Assembly: GCA_013178275.1 (NCBI GenBank)
Contig: JABLWZ010000004.1
Coordinates: 185,755-249,754 of the forward strand
Origin: Bacillota bacterium
GTDB lineage: Bacteria > Bacillota > Ch66 > Ch109
Reading direction: 5' to 3'
DNA length: 64,000 bases
The stretch's first letter is position 1. Each line of letters starts with the position of its first letter. Under the pieces are notes generated by a model, which ran no database searches, had not been told where the DNA came from, and saw only the letters and a program-made list of their open reading frames with translations. The translations under genes and the position numbers were made by a program. Below, one piece after another: positions 41,999-51,977 of this stretch.

Positions 41999-42150
41999 CC
42001 GTCTTACCTCCCTCAAAACGTTCACGCGGTGCTGGTGACGGCCTCTATCGCTGTGTTTTCTTTTTTCTATAATCCTGTGGTAGTTACCAGCGGCGCCCTC
42101 ATAACATTCTATTATAAAATCACAACTGAAAGAGCAAAAAATCTCCGACC

Positions 42151-42183
42151 ATTTAAACGTGTGTTTTAATCGTTCGTTTAAAT
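42151..42183. promoter_or_regulatory. TetR operator-like region (copy 2)
   Basis: The sequence CGTGTGTTTTAA matches the complement of the operator at 40841-40862, one base short overall. The region also has outer arms ATTTAAACG and CGTTTAAAT. It lies about 155 bases upstream of the thioesterase start. Confidence 0.55.
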
Positions 42184-42230
42184 AAATTATAAATTAATCA
42201 GCCTTTAACTGTCAATAATCCCGGACTTTC

Positions 42231-42383
42231 GGAGAAAACTTGGCTATCGCCAAGCCTTTAGCGCAGGCGAAAGCCCTAGTTGCGAAGAAAGCTAGGCTAC
42301 CGCCAAGGGCGGAGCCGTAGCTGCACTTGCTTCGGAGTGCACTTGCTTGCATCAGAAGTTCCCTTATATACTTTCTGATAGCG
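42231..42383 (+). repeat. Dispersed intergenic repeat, copy B
   Basis: Matches the minus strand of 3495-3590 at both ends (GAGAAAACTTGGCTATCGCC at the left, AGTTCCCTTATATACTTTC then GATAGCG at the right), but carries about 55 extra bases in the middle with short internal repeats (GCTAGGCTACCGCC, GCACTTGCTT). It lies in the thioesterase-deaminase intergenic region. An imperfect hairpin (CACCAGGC/GCCTGGCG) follows at about 42391-42414. Confidence 0.75.
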
Positions 42384-42448
42384 GAACAACAACACCAGGC
42401 ATCGCCTGGCGTTGCTTAATCTATGTTCCCCGGAGGGTTTTTACGCAC

Positions 42449-42913
42449 TCAGTATACCCGCTTATCCTCCATTTCCGCCCAGCGGCGGAACACCTCCCGG
42501 CACTCTTCCCGCTCCATCTGCACCAGCCCCGGGACCCCGCCGCCCGCTGCAGTGCTCATCAGGTCATAGAACCGGCGGTCATCAAAACCGATCCCCGCCG
42601 CGTCCTCACTGGAACAGCCGTAGTAAACCCGGTCGATCCGGGCCCAGAGTATTGCCCCCAGGCACATCGGGCAGGGATAACAGGTGGTATAAAGCTCGCA
42701 TCCCGCGAGATCAAAGGTTCTCAGCAGCCGCTCGGCCAGCCGGATCGCGTTCACCTCGGCGTGGGCGGTCGAGTCGTTATCCTTGAGTACCGTATTGTGA
42801 GCAGTGGCGATGACCTGCCCATTTCTAACCACCGCCGCCCCAAACGGCCCTCCCTCTCCCGCTGCCAATCCAGTCAGAGCCTCCGCGCGGGCCGCTTCCA
42901 TAAATCCCGACAA
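42449..42913 (-). CDS. Guanine/nucleoside deaminase (CDA fold)
   Basis: 154 residues from TTG at 42913, with GAGGTGG six bases before it; an ATG at 42901 is the alternative. Zinc-binding motifs are STAHAEVNAIRLAERL and CYPCPMCLGAILWARIDRVY, as in guanine deaminase GuaD and related tRNA/nucleobase deaminases. The FDDRRFYDLMS segment near the end is typical of GuaD. Likely reaction: hydrolytic deamination of guanine to xanthine. Confidence 0.85.
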   Translation of the reverse strand: MSGFMEAARAEALTGLAAGEGGPFGAAVVRNGQVIATAHNTVLKDNDSTAHAEVNAIRLAERLLRTFDLAGCELYTTCYPCPMCLGAILWARIDRVYYGCSSEDAAGIGFDDRRFYDLMSTAAGGGVPGLVQMEREECREVFRRWAEMEDKRVY

Positions 42914-43142
42914 AGTTAACCACCTCGCAGCAGTCTCCCTCTCCAACTGTAGTTTACCACTAAACCGACCAGTTAAGATAGCCCATGCATGGTCAGCAAC
43001 CGGCCATACCGCCAGGCTATGGCCCCGGAAGCGGCCATCAAAGAACTCAAACGATGCGCTGGCAGCCAGTTCGCCCCCCGGCTGGTCGAAGCTCATCAGG
43101 ACCCGGGAGTAGCCCGGTAATTGTTCAGGGGCTCATGAAACC

Positions 43143-43170
43143 GGTGGAGCGGCCTCCCAGCCGCCCCACC
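43143..43170 (-). terminator. Hairpin downstream of atoE
   Basis: Minus strand arms GGTGGGGCGGC and GCCGCTCCACC with a 6-base loop and one mismatch. The following T content is low, so termination is plausible but not strong. Confidence 0.4.
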
Positions 43171-43195
43171 TTAACTTTATTGCATTCAAGCTGCC

Positions 43196-44596
43196 TTAGA
43201 AAACCGGCGGCACGTAGGGAAGGGTCTTGGAAAACAGCCAGCAGAGGAACAGCACCACCGGAATGTGGAACATCAACTGCAGCACCGAATAACCCACCAT
43301 CTCGCGCGCTTTCATGTTCAGCACCCCCAGGAGCGGCAGCATCCAGAAGGGGTTGACCAGGTTGGGCAGCGCCTCGGCCGCGTTGTAGATGTTGACCACC
43401 CACCCCATGTTGACCCCCAGATTCTTGGCCGCCTCCAGAACGTAAGGCGCCTCTATGATCCACTTGCTGCCGCCCGACGGGACGAACAGACCGAGGACCG
43501 CGGAGTAGATACCCACCAGGACCGGGTAGGTTCCCTGGGTCGAGATATTGGTGAAGATCTGCGCCAGCGCGTGGCTGATCCCGGTCCCCATGATCAGCCC
43601 GAAGATACCGCCGTAGAAGGGGAACTGCACCAATACCCCGGCCGTGGCCGGTACCGATGAGGCTATCGCCTTCAGGAAGGAGCGCGGCCGCCAGTGCAGC
43701 AGCATAGCCAGGATCAGGAACATGAAGTTGAAGGTGTTGAGGTCGAGTACGTTCAGCCAGCCTTTGGTGCTAACCATGTGGTACAGGTAGACCAGACCGA
43801 TGGCACTGATCAGGATAGTCAGGATAGGGCTGTACTCCAGCCACTCCGACGGCTTCTCCTTGGTGCCCAGCTTAAACTCCAGCGGCTCCAGGTTGACCCC
43901 GTAAAACTCGGCGGTTTTCGCCTTCTCCGGGGTCGGAGCCGAGAAGTAGGCGATGATCACCGACAGGGCCATAATGATGCCGCAGGTGGTCATGCTCTGC
44001 CAGGTGAAGATGGTTTTGTCCAGGGTTATCAGACCGCTGATCTTATAGAGGTCAGCGGGGATGGAGCCCTTGGTGTTCATCAGCAGAGCCGCGGAGGACG
44101 AGAGTCCCAGCGCCCATACCGCGCCCAACCCCAGGTAGGCCGCCGCACCGATCGCCCGAAAGTCGACCCCCTTGATCCGGCGGCAGATCTCCCGCACCAG
44201 GAGGCCGCTGAAGATCAGGCTGAAGCCCCAGGAAAACAGCGAGGACGCCATAGAGAAAAAGGCCACGAAGGCAATCGCCCCACGCGAGGTTTTGGGCAGC
44301 TCGGCCAGCTTCTGCACTATCTTGTATATCGGCGGCGAGCTGGCCAGCGCGTACCCGCCGATAACGATGAACGCCATCTGCATGGTAAAAGGTATCAGGC
44401 CCCAGAATCCGTTGCCAAACATGATGGTCATCTGCCCCGGGTTGTTGCCCATCGCCCAACCGATTAAGAATACTATGAGAACCGCCAGCACCGCGAACAC
44501 GAACGCGTCGGGGAACCACTTCTCGCACCAGTCCGCAAGCGCCTGACCAAATCGTTTAAAGGCCGAGTCTTCATCCTGGATTATCTGCTTCGACAC
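43196..44596 (-). CDS. atoE: Short-chain fatty acid transporter AtoE-like
   Basis: 466 residues with about 12 membrane helices. MSSLFSWGFSLIFSGLL-like and GLFVPSGGSKWIIEAPYVLE segments, LVNPFWMLPLLGVL and GYSVLQLMFHIPVVLF match the AtoE/TIGR00366 family of short-chain fatty acid permeases. Start is GTG at 44596, after GAGAGGGGGATGCAAA. A near-perfect sigma-54 promoter lies about 195 bases upstream and an AtoC-like activator gene is next. It would import butyrate, acetoacetate or similar acids. Confidence 0.92.
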   Translation of the reverse strand: MSKQIIQDEDSAFKRFGQALADWCEKWFPDAFVFAVLAVLIVFLIGWAMGNNPGQMTIMFGNGFWGLIPFTMQMAFIVIGGYALASSPPIYKIVQKLAELPKTSRGAIAFVAFFSMASSLFSWGFSLIFSGLLVREICRRIKGVDFRAIGAAAYLGLGAVWALGLSSSAALLMNTKGSIPADLYKISGLITLDKTIFTWQSMTTCGIIMALSVIIAYFSAPTPEKAKTAEFYGVNLEPLEFKLGTKEKPSEWLEYSPILTILISAIGLVYLYHMVSTKGWLNVLDLNTFNFMFLILAMLLHWRPRSFLKAIASSVPATAGVLVQFPFYGGIFGLIMGTGISHALAQIFTNISTQGTYPVLVGIYSAVLGLFVPSGGSKWIIEAPYVLEAAKNLGVNMGWVVNIYNAAEALPNLVNPFWMLPLLGVLNMKAREMVGYSVLQLMFHIPVVLFLCWLFSKTLPYVPPVF

Positions 44597-44790
44597 TTTG
44601 CATCCCCCTCTCTAAAAACGTCTATTTTTTAAACACTATAAAATATTTTGACAACTCGCCCGCCCGGCAACCCGCCGGGGTACGCCGCTTCACCTCCCCG
44701 TAAATGAAGTCATCACCGAGCGATCAGTCCTAGAACATTAATATGAATGAATGCTGCCTGCCTTGCTCAACCGCTCTGGCCATATAAAAC

Positions 44791-44806
44791 AGCAAGACCC
44801 GTGCCA
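44791..44806 (-). promoter_or_regulatory. Sigma-54 promoter of atoE
   Basis: Minus strand TGGCACGGGTCTTGCT matches the -24/-12 consensus TGGCACG-N4-TTGCW at all conserved positions. The atoE start lies about 195 bases downstream. Apart from this and the atoC terminator, 44597-44960 holds no gene. Confidence 0.85.
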
Positions 44807-44886
44807 GAAACCCAAACTAACCTACCGGGCGAGAAGCACTAGGCGAGGCAACCGGAATCACCCCACTTAAGGCCTGGGAGAATGGC

Positions 44887-44926
44887 AAAAAAATAAACCC
44901 CCGCTGTACAAAAATACTACAGCCGG
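44887..44926 (-). terminator. Terminator of the atoC-like gene
   Basis: Minus strand stem GCTGTA/TACAGC with a 9-base loop, a short G run and then TTTATTTTTTT. It separates the regulator from the sigma-54 promoter. Confidence 0.7.
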
Positions 44927-44960
44927 AGCCTCAAGGCATTGAAAGGTTATATCTTTAGAC

Positions 44961-46355
44961 TTACTGCTTCAGGGACTGATCCAGGTCCTGTTCCAGGCCG
45001 TACTCCTCGATCTTGTAAAGCAGGGCGGAGCGGCTGATCTGCAGCTTGGCCGCGGTCTGCGCCCGGTTCCAGCGGTTGTGCTGCAAAGCCTTTTTGATCA
45101 CCCGCTTTTCCACCTCGTGCAGTATCTCTTTGAGCGGCTTGTCGCCGAAATCCAGTATCAGCTCCTCGGTGGGCGAAAAGGACTGGATTCCGAAAGGCAG
45201 GTGATCGGGCAGCAGGACCTCGCCGCTCCCCATCACCACCGACCGCTCGATCACGTTCTCCAGTTCCCGGACGTTGCCCGGCCAGTTATAGCTGGTCAAC
45301 AGGCGCATCGCCTCGACCGAAACATACTTGAACCCCTTCCCCGCCACCTGACTGTACTTGTTCAGGAAAGACTCCACCAGAAGCGGTATGTCCTCCCGCC
45401 GCTCGCGCAGAGGCGCGATATGGATAGGCACCACGTTAAGCCGATAGTAAAGGTCCTCCCTGAAAGTACCCACCCTGATCATGTCCTCCAGGTTGCGGTT
45501 GGTAGCGGCTATGATCCGCACGTCCGTCTTGATGGTATCCAGCCCGCCCACCCTTTCAAACTCCTTCTCCTGGAGCACCCTTAGGAGCTTGACCTGTAAG
45601 GAGGGGCTCATCTCGCTGATCTCGTCCAGCATTATGGTTCCACCGTCCGCGTACTCGAACCGGCCCTTCTTGCGGTCGATAGCCCCGGTGAAAGCCCCCT
45701 TCTCGTGACCGAACAGCTCGCTCTCCAGCAGTCCCTCGGGCAGGGCGGCGCAGTTGACCTTCACCATCGGCGCTCCCCGACGCGGACTGTTGTAGTGGAT
45801 GGCCTTGGCCACCAGCTCCTTCCCGGTCCCGCTCTCACCCATTATCAGGACCGTTGCGCTGCTCTCCGCCACCCGGCCGATGATCTTGTACACCTCCTGC
45901 ATCTTGCCCGAGTTGCCCACCATGTTGTTGATGGCGAACTTGTCCTTGATCTCCTGGCGCAGCAGTTTGACCTCGTCAGCAAGGTCCTTGATCTCCAGAG
46001 CCCGCTTGACATTCAGCTTGATCTCCGAGAGGTTGAAAGGTTTGGAGATGTAGTTGTACGCGCCCAGCTTCATCGCCTCTACCGCCGTGTCCACCCCTGC
46101 GAAGGCGGTGATCACGATTACCGTAATCTCGGGATGCTTCTCCCGCAGTACATGAAACAGCTCCATCCCGTCCATCAGCGGCATACGGATATCCACCACC
46201 GCCAGGTCGTAGTGATTGATACCCGCCAGCTTCAGCGCCGCCTCACCATTCTCCGCCATATCGGCCTTGTACCCCTCTTTTTTCAAAACCGCCTGCAGCA
46301 GCTTGCGGACGCTCTCCTCATCATCCACCACCAGGATCCGTTTGTCCTTCCTCAT
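44961..46355 (-). CDS. NtrC-family sigma-54 activator (AtoC-like)
   Basis: 464 residues. Receiver domain (about 1-120) with the phospho-acceptor Asp in [18 protein letters not shown]+ domain (about 140-370): Walker [21 protein letters not shown] sigma-54 loop, Walker [12 protein letters not shown], sensor [21 protein letters not shown]. Fis-type HTH at the C-terminus ([23 protein letters not shown]). Start at 46355 follows AGGAGGGCCGGA. It overlaps the kinase gene by 35 bases. It should activate the sigma-54 promoter of atoE. Confidence 0.93.
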   Translation of the reverse strand: MRKDKRILVVDDEESVRKLLQAVLKKEGYKADMAENGEAALKLAGINHYDLAVVDIRMPLMDGMELFHVLREKHPEITVIVITAFAGVDTAVEAMKLGAYNYISKPFNLSEIKLNVKRALEIKDLADEVKLLRQEIKDKFAINNMVGNSGKMQEVYKIIGRVAESSATVLIMGESGTGKELVAKAIHYNSPRRGAPMVKVNCAALPEGLLESELFGHEKGAFTGAIDRKKGRFEYADGGTIMLDEISEMSPSLQVKLLRVLQEKEFERVGGLDTIKTDVRIIAATNRNLEDMIRVGTFREDLYYRLNVVPIHIAPLRERREDIPLLVESFLNKYSQVAGKGFKYVSVEAMRLLTSYNWPGNVRELENVIERSVVMGSGEVLLPDHLPFGIQSFSPTEELILDFGDKPLKEILHEVEKRVIKKALQHNRWNRAQTAAKLQISRSALLYKIEEYGLEQDLDQSLKQ

Positions 46356-47845
46356 TCCGGCCCTCCTTCCCGATCGGTAGATAAACAGCAAACTCCGAGC
46401 CCTCCCCGGGTCTGCTCGTCACCTCGATTACCCCCCCGTGCCCCTCCACTATCTTCTGCGCCACCGACAGCCCGAGTCCAGTACCCTTTTCCCGGGTAGT
46501 GAAGAAGGGGTCAAAGACCTTCTTTAAGTCCTCTTCCCTGATCCCGATCCCAGTATCCCTTATCACGGCCCGCACCATACTTCCATCCTTGCTGAGGCCT
46601 GTCTCTACCGTAATCTCCCCCTCACCCTCCACGGACTGCGCGGCGTTTAAGATAAGGTTCAAAAACACCTGCTTCATCTGCTCCTCGTCCAGGGGGATGA
46701 GCGGCAGTCCGGATTGAAGCTGGCGGTTTAGGACCACCCTGGTCCCAAACATCTTTAAGTTGACCAGGACCAGGGTATTCTCCAGGACCTGGTTGATATC
46801 CGCCAGCACCGAGTGAGACTCCGAGGGTCGGGCGTAGTACAGCAGCTGGCTCACGATCTTGTTGACCCGGTCGACCTCCTTGACCACGACCCGGGTATAC
46901 TCCAGCTTGGGATCGTCCGGCCCCAGGTCCTCCTCCAGGAACTGAACAAATCCCTTGATCGAGGTCAGCGGGTTCCTGATCTCATGGGCTACCCCGGCGG
47001 CGATCTCACCTACCATCGCCAGACGGTCGGCCCGCTGCATCTGCTCCATCATCCGGTTCCTCTCGCTCAGGGCCCCGGCCATCTCGTTGATAGCCTCCGA
47101 AATCTCCCCGATCTCCCCGGACATTGGAGGGATGCGGTGGTTTAAGTCATTCTGGATACTCTTCAAACCGTTTTTGATGCGGGTTACCTTGGAAGACACG
47201 TTGTCCGCTATCAGCACCGACCCCAGGAAGGAAAGCAAGACGCTGATGAATATCACCAGATAAAAACGGTTCTCCATCCGGAAGAACTGAGAGTTGATGT
47301 CCTGGATCAGCTCATTGGCCCAGATATAGCCGATGACCTTCCCGTCACGGATGATCGGGGTCATGCAGTTCATTATATTGCCCCGTACCAGCGGTCCAGT
47401 CTGCACCAGGGGGGGTACCCGAGGCCATCACCTGCCGCCCCAGGTGGTTTGGCGCGATCGATTGCCCCACGGTCTGTCCCAGCTGGCTGCTTGGACCATA
47501 GGTAATTATCGCGTCAAGCTCCCGGGAGTAATACCCCACCCCGACGCCGGGGGCCAGATCCGCCACCTGGTCGGTGCCGGCGCCGAGTTCCCGGTTCAGG
47601 GCGCGGATCTTCTCCTCCCGGGGGGCGTCCTGCAGGCCCTTGCTCTCCAGAATCTGGTCGAAGTTCCGGGTCAGATTCGCGTCCAGCATCCGGGTAAAGG
47701 CAAACAGCTTGGTCTGCTTCTCCTCCAGCAGCGCTCCCTGGGCATCACGCATCATAAAATAGCCGGCGCTCAGGATGGAGGAGATGATGACCACCGCCAT
47801 CACCAGGGTCAGAGATAACCTCAAGGTAAGCCTCGGTCGAAACAA
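46321..47845 (-). pseudogene. AtoS-like sensor histidine kinase, frame disrupted at C7 run
   Basis: Two adjacent frames make one kinase. Part 1 (TTG at 47845, RLTLRLSLTLVMAVVIIS as membrane helix) has an extracytoplasmic sensory region ending RQVMASGTP. Part 2 continues LVQTGPLVRGNIMNCMTPII, second membrane helix FYLVIFISVLLSFLGSVLIA, HAMP, HisKA (AAGVAHEIRNPLTSIKGFVQ), HATPase (LILNAAQSVEGEG, DTGIGI, GTGLGLSV). The frames join if the seven-C run (plus strand G at 47409-47415) had six C. It may be an error, a mutation or phase variation. Confidence 0.8.
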
Positions 47846-48003
47846 ACCAGTGACCCCCCTTCAACCACAAATACCGCCTTGTGGTGTCTACCGGCTGTTT
47901 AAGGATATTTAACAACCTGGATGCAGGACTTTTCGCTTTTTATATTGAATAAAAATGAATATTGTGATTATATTCTACCACATCGTCGGAGGGCTCCCCT
48001 AAT

Positions 48004-49833
48004 ATGGCCGAAAATCCCAAAGGTGAAGGCCGAAAATCAAAGCGTTCGATCAGGGAAAGCGAGATCAAGTTCCGCACCCTTTTCAACTCCTCCAGCGACG
48101 CCATCGTCCTGTTCAAGCAGGGGCAGATCGTCGATTTCAACGACAAGGTCCTGGAGGTTTTCGGCTGCACCCGGGAGGAATTTAAAGCAGGCTACCCCGA
48201 CCGATTTTTACCCCCTCAACAGCCCGACGGCAGAGACTCGCAGACCGTAAGGCTCGATAGACTCCAGGCGGCCCAGAAAACGCCCCAGTACTTCCAATGG
48301 AGGAATCTCAAGTACGATGGCACCCCTTTCGACGTCGAAGTCAGCCTCAGCCCGGTCACCATAAAAGGCGAGGTCGTAGTCCAGGCAATAGTCCGCGATA
48401 TCACCGAGCGCCGCCGGATAGAGGAAGCCCTCCGCCAGAGCGAGGCCAAGTTTCGCAGCATCATCGAGTACTCCCGCGATGGCATAGTGCTGTTCGACGA
48501 AACCGGAAGGGTTATCGAGTGGAACCAGGGCCTGGAGAAGATATTCGTCGTGAAACGGGAGCAGGCGCTGGGCCTTTACGCCTGGGACGACCTGTTTCAG
48601 CGTTTGACACCCGCCAAAGACATCAAGGGGTTTTTCTACAGCCTCCTTCGGACCGGTGACGCACCGACCTTGAATCAAACCATGGAACACGAATTCGTCA
48701 TGCCAGACGGTCGGTTCCATACCATCGAAGAAGTGAGCTTCGCCATCAAGACTGATCGGGGCTACATGTGCTGCTGGTTTATCCGTGACATCACCGAGCG
48801 AAAGCTGGCAGAGCGGGCGCTGCGGGAATCGGAAGAGAACTACCGGGCCATATTCGAAAACACCGGCACCGCAAACATCAAGTACGGCGAAGACACCATT
48901 ATCCAACTCGCCAATGCCGAAGCTGAAAGGCTTTCCGGCTACTCCAAGGAAGAGATCGAAGGAAAGATGAGCTGGACGGAATTCGTCACCCATGACGAAA
49001 TTCCGAAGGTAAAGAGGATAACCGCACTCATCAACAACCACCCCGAGGGGTCGCCTCGCAGCTACGAGACCAAGATCAAAGACCGCCGGGGCAGCATCCA
49101 CAACGTAATCATCACCATCCAGCTGATCCCCGGCACCCTGAAGCGGGTGGTCTCCATCCTGGACATCACCGACCGTAAACAGACCGAGGAAAAGCTCGAG
49201 TACCTCAGCCTCCATGACACCCTGACCGGTCTATACAACCGTACCTTCTTCGAAGAAGAGATGCGCCGGCTAGGGGACGGGAGACGCCTGCCGGTTGGCA
49301 TCATCGTATGCGATGTTGACGGTCTGAAGATGGTCAACGACAGCCTGGGACACGACCGAGGAGATCGACTGCTGAAGGACGCCGCAGAGGCCATCCGCGG
49401 GTGTTTCCGCGATAGCGACGTTGTCGCCCGTATCGGGGGCGACGAGTTCGCCGTGTTGGTCCCCGAGTGCAGCAAGGAGGTGGCTGAGGAAGCGGTCGAC
49501 AGAATAAAAACGGCTGTGACACAGCACAACCAACGGTACCCTGAACCCACCCTGAGCATTTCCGTCGGTTACGCGGTCACCGCCGACGAGAGATCCAGCA
49601 TGGCCTCTGTTTTTAAAGAAGCGGACAACAACATGTACCGCGACAAGTTCTTCCGGGGTCAGCACTACCGCAGCAGACTCATCAGCTCACTGATACGGGC
49701 GATGGAAATCCGCGACCAGTCCTCCGCAGAAAGCATTCACCGGCTGCAGCGTCTGCTGGCCATCTCCAGTGTCGATTCCGAACTTATAGATAAGATAATC
49801 CGACTGATCGAAGACCACCAACCGACCGACTAG
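48004..49833 (+). CDS. Triple-PAS GGDEF diguanylate cyclase
   Basis: 609 residues, cytosolic. Three PAS domains (about 15-135, 145-265 and 275-395) with PAC motifs VQAIVRDITERRRIEEAL, CCWFIRDITERKLAERAL and RVVSILDITDRKQTEEKL. The GGDEF domain (about 405-565) has intact RIGGDEFAVL. The tail (YRSRLISSLIRAMEIRDQ) resembles the start of an HD-GYP domain as in the 16470-18275 protein but stops after about 50 residues, so the HD-GYP part has been lost. Good start: CGGAGGGCTCCCCTAAT before the ATG. Confidence 0.92.
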   Translation: MAENPKGEGRKSKRSIRESEIKFRTLFNSSSDAIVLFKQGQIVDFNDKVLEVFGCTREEFKAGYPDRFLPPQQPDGRDSQTVRLDRLQAAQKTPQYFQWRNLKYDGTPFDVEVSLSPVTIKGEVVVQAIVRDITERRRIEEALRQSEAKFRSIIEYSRDGIVLFDETGRVIEWNQGLEKIFVVKREQALGLYAWDDLFQRLTPAKDIKGFFYSLLRTGDAPTLNQTMEHEFVMPDGRFHTIEEVSFAIKTDRGYMCCWFIRDITERKLAERALRESEENYRAIFENTGTANIKYGEDTIIQLANAEAERLSGYSKEEIEGKMSWTEFVTHDEIPKVKRITALINNHPEGSPRSYETKIKDRRGSIHNVIITIQLIPGTLKRVVSILDITDRKQTEEKLEYLSLHDTLTGLYNRTFFEEEMRRLGDGRRLPVGIIVCDVDGLKMVNDSLGHDRGDRLLKDAAEAIRGCFRDSDVVARIGGDEFAVLVPECSKEVAEEAVDRIKTAVTQHNQRYPEPTLSISVGYAVTADERSSMASVFKEADNNMYRDKFFRGQHYRSRLISSLIRAMEIRDQSSAESIHRLQRLLAISSVDSELIDKIIRLIEDHQPTD

Positions 49834-49904
49834 CCATCCACTTCCCGCTGGCTGAGCGGCTTCGCTAACCCCAGTTTATTGATATCCACGGTCACCTGAT
49901 CGGG

Positions 49905-50042
49905 TTAGAAGCTCTGGGCGGTACTCCACAGCTGTCCTGCCGTTAGCCGCTTCCCTACTACCCGAAAGCCGTTTTTCACCAGGATGTCTTCCAGCATGAC
50001 GCGCATGAAAGCAGCGTCATCCACCAGCCCGATCCTTGGCAA
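49905..50042 (-). pseudogene. CheY-like receiver remnant
   Basis: Downstream of cheW the minus strand encodes PRIGLVDDAAFMRVMLEDIL, VKNGFRVVGKRL and then loses resemblance and hits TAA at 49907-49905. Reading on, PDQVTVDINK resembles the PDLVTMDI phospho-acceptor region of CheY. It appears to be a decayed chemotaxis response regulator, with cheW still intact. The rest of 49834-49904 holds nothing recognisable. Confidence 0.6.
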
Positions 50043-50048
50043 AGCCCT

Positions 50049-50468
50049 TTAGAGCAGCTCATCGGTATTCAATATTGTAAGCAGATCGTTCCCGACCTTG
50101 GCTACCCCGATTATTCCTCGGATGCCGCTGGCAACCACCTCCAGGTTCTCGATGGGCTCCACCTGGCTGCCCGGCACCGCCAATACCTCCAAAACCTCGT
50201 CCACCAGCAGCCCGGCCGTCTTACCTTCCTTCTCCACCAGCAGCAGGCGGGACTCGGGGTTGACCTCTCCACGACCCATACCCAGCTTCATCTGGGTGTT
50301 GATGACTGGTATCACATCTCCCCGCACGTTGATCATCCCGCAGAGGCACCGGTCCGCCGAAGGCACCTGGGTCATCGGGACCATCTTCATGATCTCGCGG
50401 ACCTTCATGATCTCCAATCCGTAGTCGTTGTCGCTCAACCGGAAGGTAACAATCTGCATGTCGTTCAT
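50049..50468 (-). CDS. cheW: Chemotaxis coupling protein CheW
   Basis: 139 residues. QIVTFRLSDNDYGLEIMKVR EIMKM, then GMINVRGDVIPVINTQMKLG and LLVEKEGKTAGLLVDEVLEV, are the standard CheW signature. It links chemoreceptors to CheA; no CheA is in the window. The chemoreceptor gene lies 200 bases upstream in the same direction. Confidence 0.95.
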   Translation of the reverse strand: MNDMQIVTFRLSDNDYGLEIMKVREIMKMVPMTQVPSADRCLCGMINVRGDVIPVINTQMKLGMGRGEVNPESRLLLVEKEGKTAGLLVDEVLEVLAVPGSQVEPIENLEVVASGIRGIIGVAKVGNDLLTILNTDELL

Positions 50469-50667
50469 TCACTATTTCCCCCCTATATTGAGTTTATTTA
50501 AAATACTTACATTAATTGATATCTTTTTACATAAAACATGCTGATTCTAATAGTTATTACCATTTTACCCTAATGAATCAAAAATTCAAAGCATCAAATG
50601 AACCATAACGGTGGATAAAGCGTTCACCTGCACAGAACCGCCCAATTCCCTAAAATTCCCGCTCGAC

Positions 50668-51804
50668 CTATAGCGAATTTGCGGTCTCGGTCAGTTTCTC
50701 CGCCACATTGGCCATCTCCATCACCGAAGCCGTAACCTCCTGGGTGGCCGCCGCCTGCTCCTGGCTCTGTTTCAACGTACCCTCGGAGGCAGAGCTGATG
50801 AGCCCGATCTTTTCCCCGATCTCCTGGGTCAGCTTGCGGATGCGGTCCGCTGTCTCCTTGGACTGATCGGAGAGCTTCCTGATCTCCTCCGCCACCACCC
50901 CAAAACCGCGCCCGTGCTCTCCCGCCCGCGCCGCCTCGATCGCCGCGTTCAGTCCCAGCATCTTGGTCTGGTCGGCCACGTTCTTGATGAAGTCCAGCAC
51001 CTCGTTGATCTCCACCGATATCTTGGCCACCTCTCCCACTCGATCGGAGAGCTGCCCCTCGTTCATCGAGATCTCGCCCGCCGAGGCCGCAATCTCCTCC
51101 ATCACCGAGGCGATCTCCTGAATGTTGGCCGACAGCTTGGCGGCGGTGTTCTGGAGTTCCTCGGCCAGGGCCTGCGAGAGGTATATCCCAAAGGTCCCTA
51201 CTATCTCCTTGTCTTCCGGGTCGAACAGCGGCATGTTGATGGCTCGACAGGGAGTACCGTACACTTCGGCGGCCAGGTTTTTCACCTGCACCTGTTTACT
51301 GCGGATAGTCTCCCTGGCCACCCCGCCCTCACGGAGCACAGTACCCACCTGCAGACCTGGTATATCGAACTTCAGTGAGTCTTGGCGATAGATGACCTTC
51401 TCCAGGTCGGAGATCAGCAGGAAGCCTCCCTCGGGAAAGGCCTTGGCCAGTGGTCCGGCGAACTGCTCGAAGGCCCGCGCTACCGGGTGCAGTTTACCCG
51501 TCATCACCCCGATCGCACCCACCACCACTCCGTCCTCCACCACCGGCTGGGCCAGGACCTTGACCCGCTTGCCGTAAACGCTGCGCGGGTAGTTACCTAC
51601 CACCACCTGTTTATCGCTGATGCACTTTCTGACGAACCCACCGTCTACCAGCCGTTCCCCCTCTTTTACTCCCTGCAGGCTCAGTCCCTTGTCCAGGATA
51701 AAGGTGTACCGGTCCAGGTCGGAGGTAAAATAGAGGCACTCGTACTCGTAGGACTGCACCAGGAAGTTGGAAAGGCCACGAAAAATATCGACCACCTGAC
51801 TCAA
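50668..51804 (-). CDS. Soluble methyl-accepting chemotaxis protein
   Basis: 378 residues without membrane helices. Two sensory lobes (about 10-105 and 110-205, related to PAS/Cache-like folds) precede the signalling hairpin. The tip is [40 protein letters not shown], a short-type MCP. The receptor is likely cytoplasmic or attached to polar arrays. It pairs with cheW downstream. Confidence 0.93.
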   Translation of the reverse strand: MSQVVDIFRGLSNFLVQSYEYECLYFTSDLDRYTFILDKGLSLQGVKEGERLVDGGFVRKCISDKQVVVGNYPRSVYGKRVKVLAQPVVEDGVVVGAIGVMTGKLHPVARAFEQFAGPLAKAFPEGGFLLISDLEKVIYRQDSLKFDIPGLQVGTVLREGGVARETIRSKQVQVKNLAAEVYGTPCRAINMPLFDPEDKEIVGTFGIYLSQALAEELQNTAAKLSANIQEIASVMEEIAASAGEISMNEGQLSDRVGEVAKISVEINEVLDFIKNVADQTKMLGLNAAIEAARAGEHGRGFGVVAEEIRKLSDQSKETADRIRKLTQEIGEKIGLISSASEGTLKQSQEQAAATQEVTASVMEMANVAEKLTETANSL

Positions 51805-51977
51805 ACTACATACCCCCTATTTTAAAAATCTTCCAAGATTTTGTATATTGCAAAAACCGGGCCCAATTTTATATTTTAAATCAGTATGACCTCTTTTTCC
51901 TTTCCATCCGCGCCTCATAGGGTTAGTAGTTTGCAAAATTTTACATATGAATCTAATTTTAAAAATTTTACAAACAA

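Noticed and set aside
42914..43096. N-terminal extension of the deaminase frame
   Set aside because: The extension has no relation to the family, and a ribosome binding site marks the start at 42913.
48208..49215. Minus-strand frame opposite the PAS-GGDEF gene
   Set aside because: Antisense shadow of a clear GGDEF protein, typical in GC-rich DNA.
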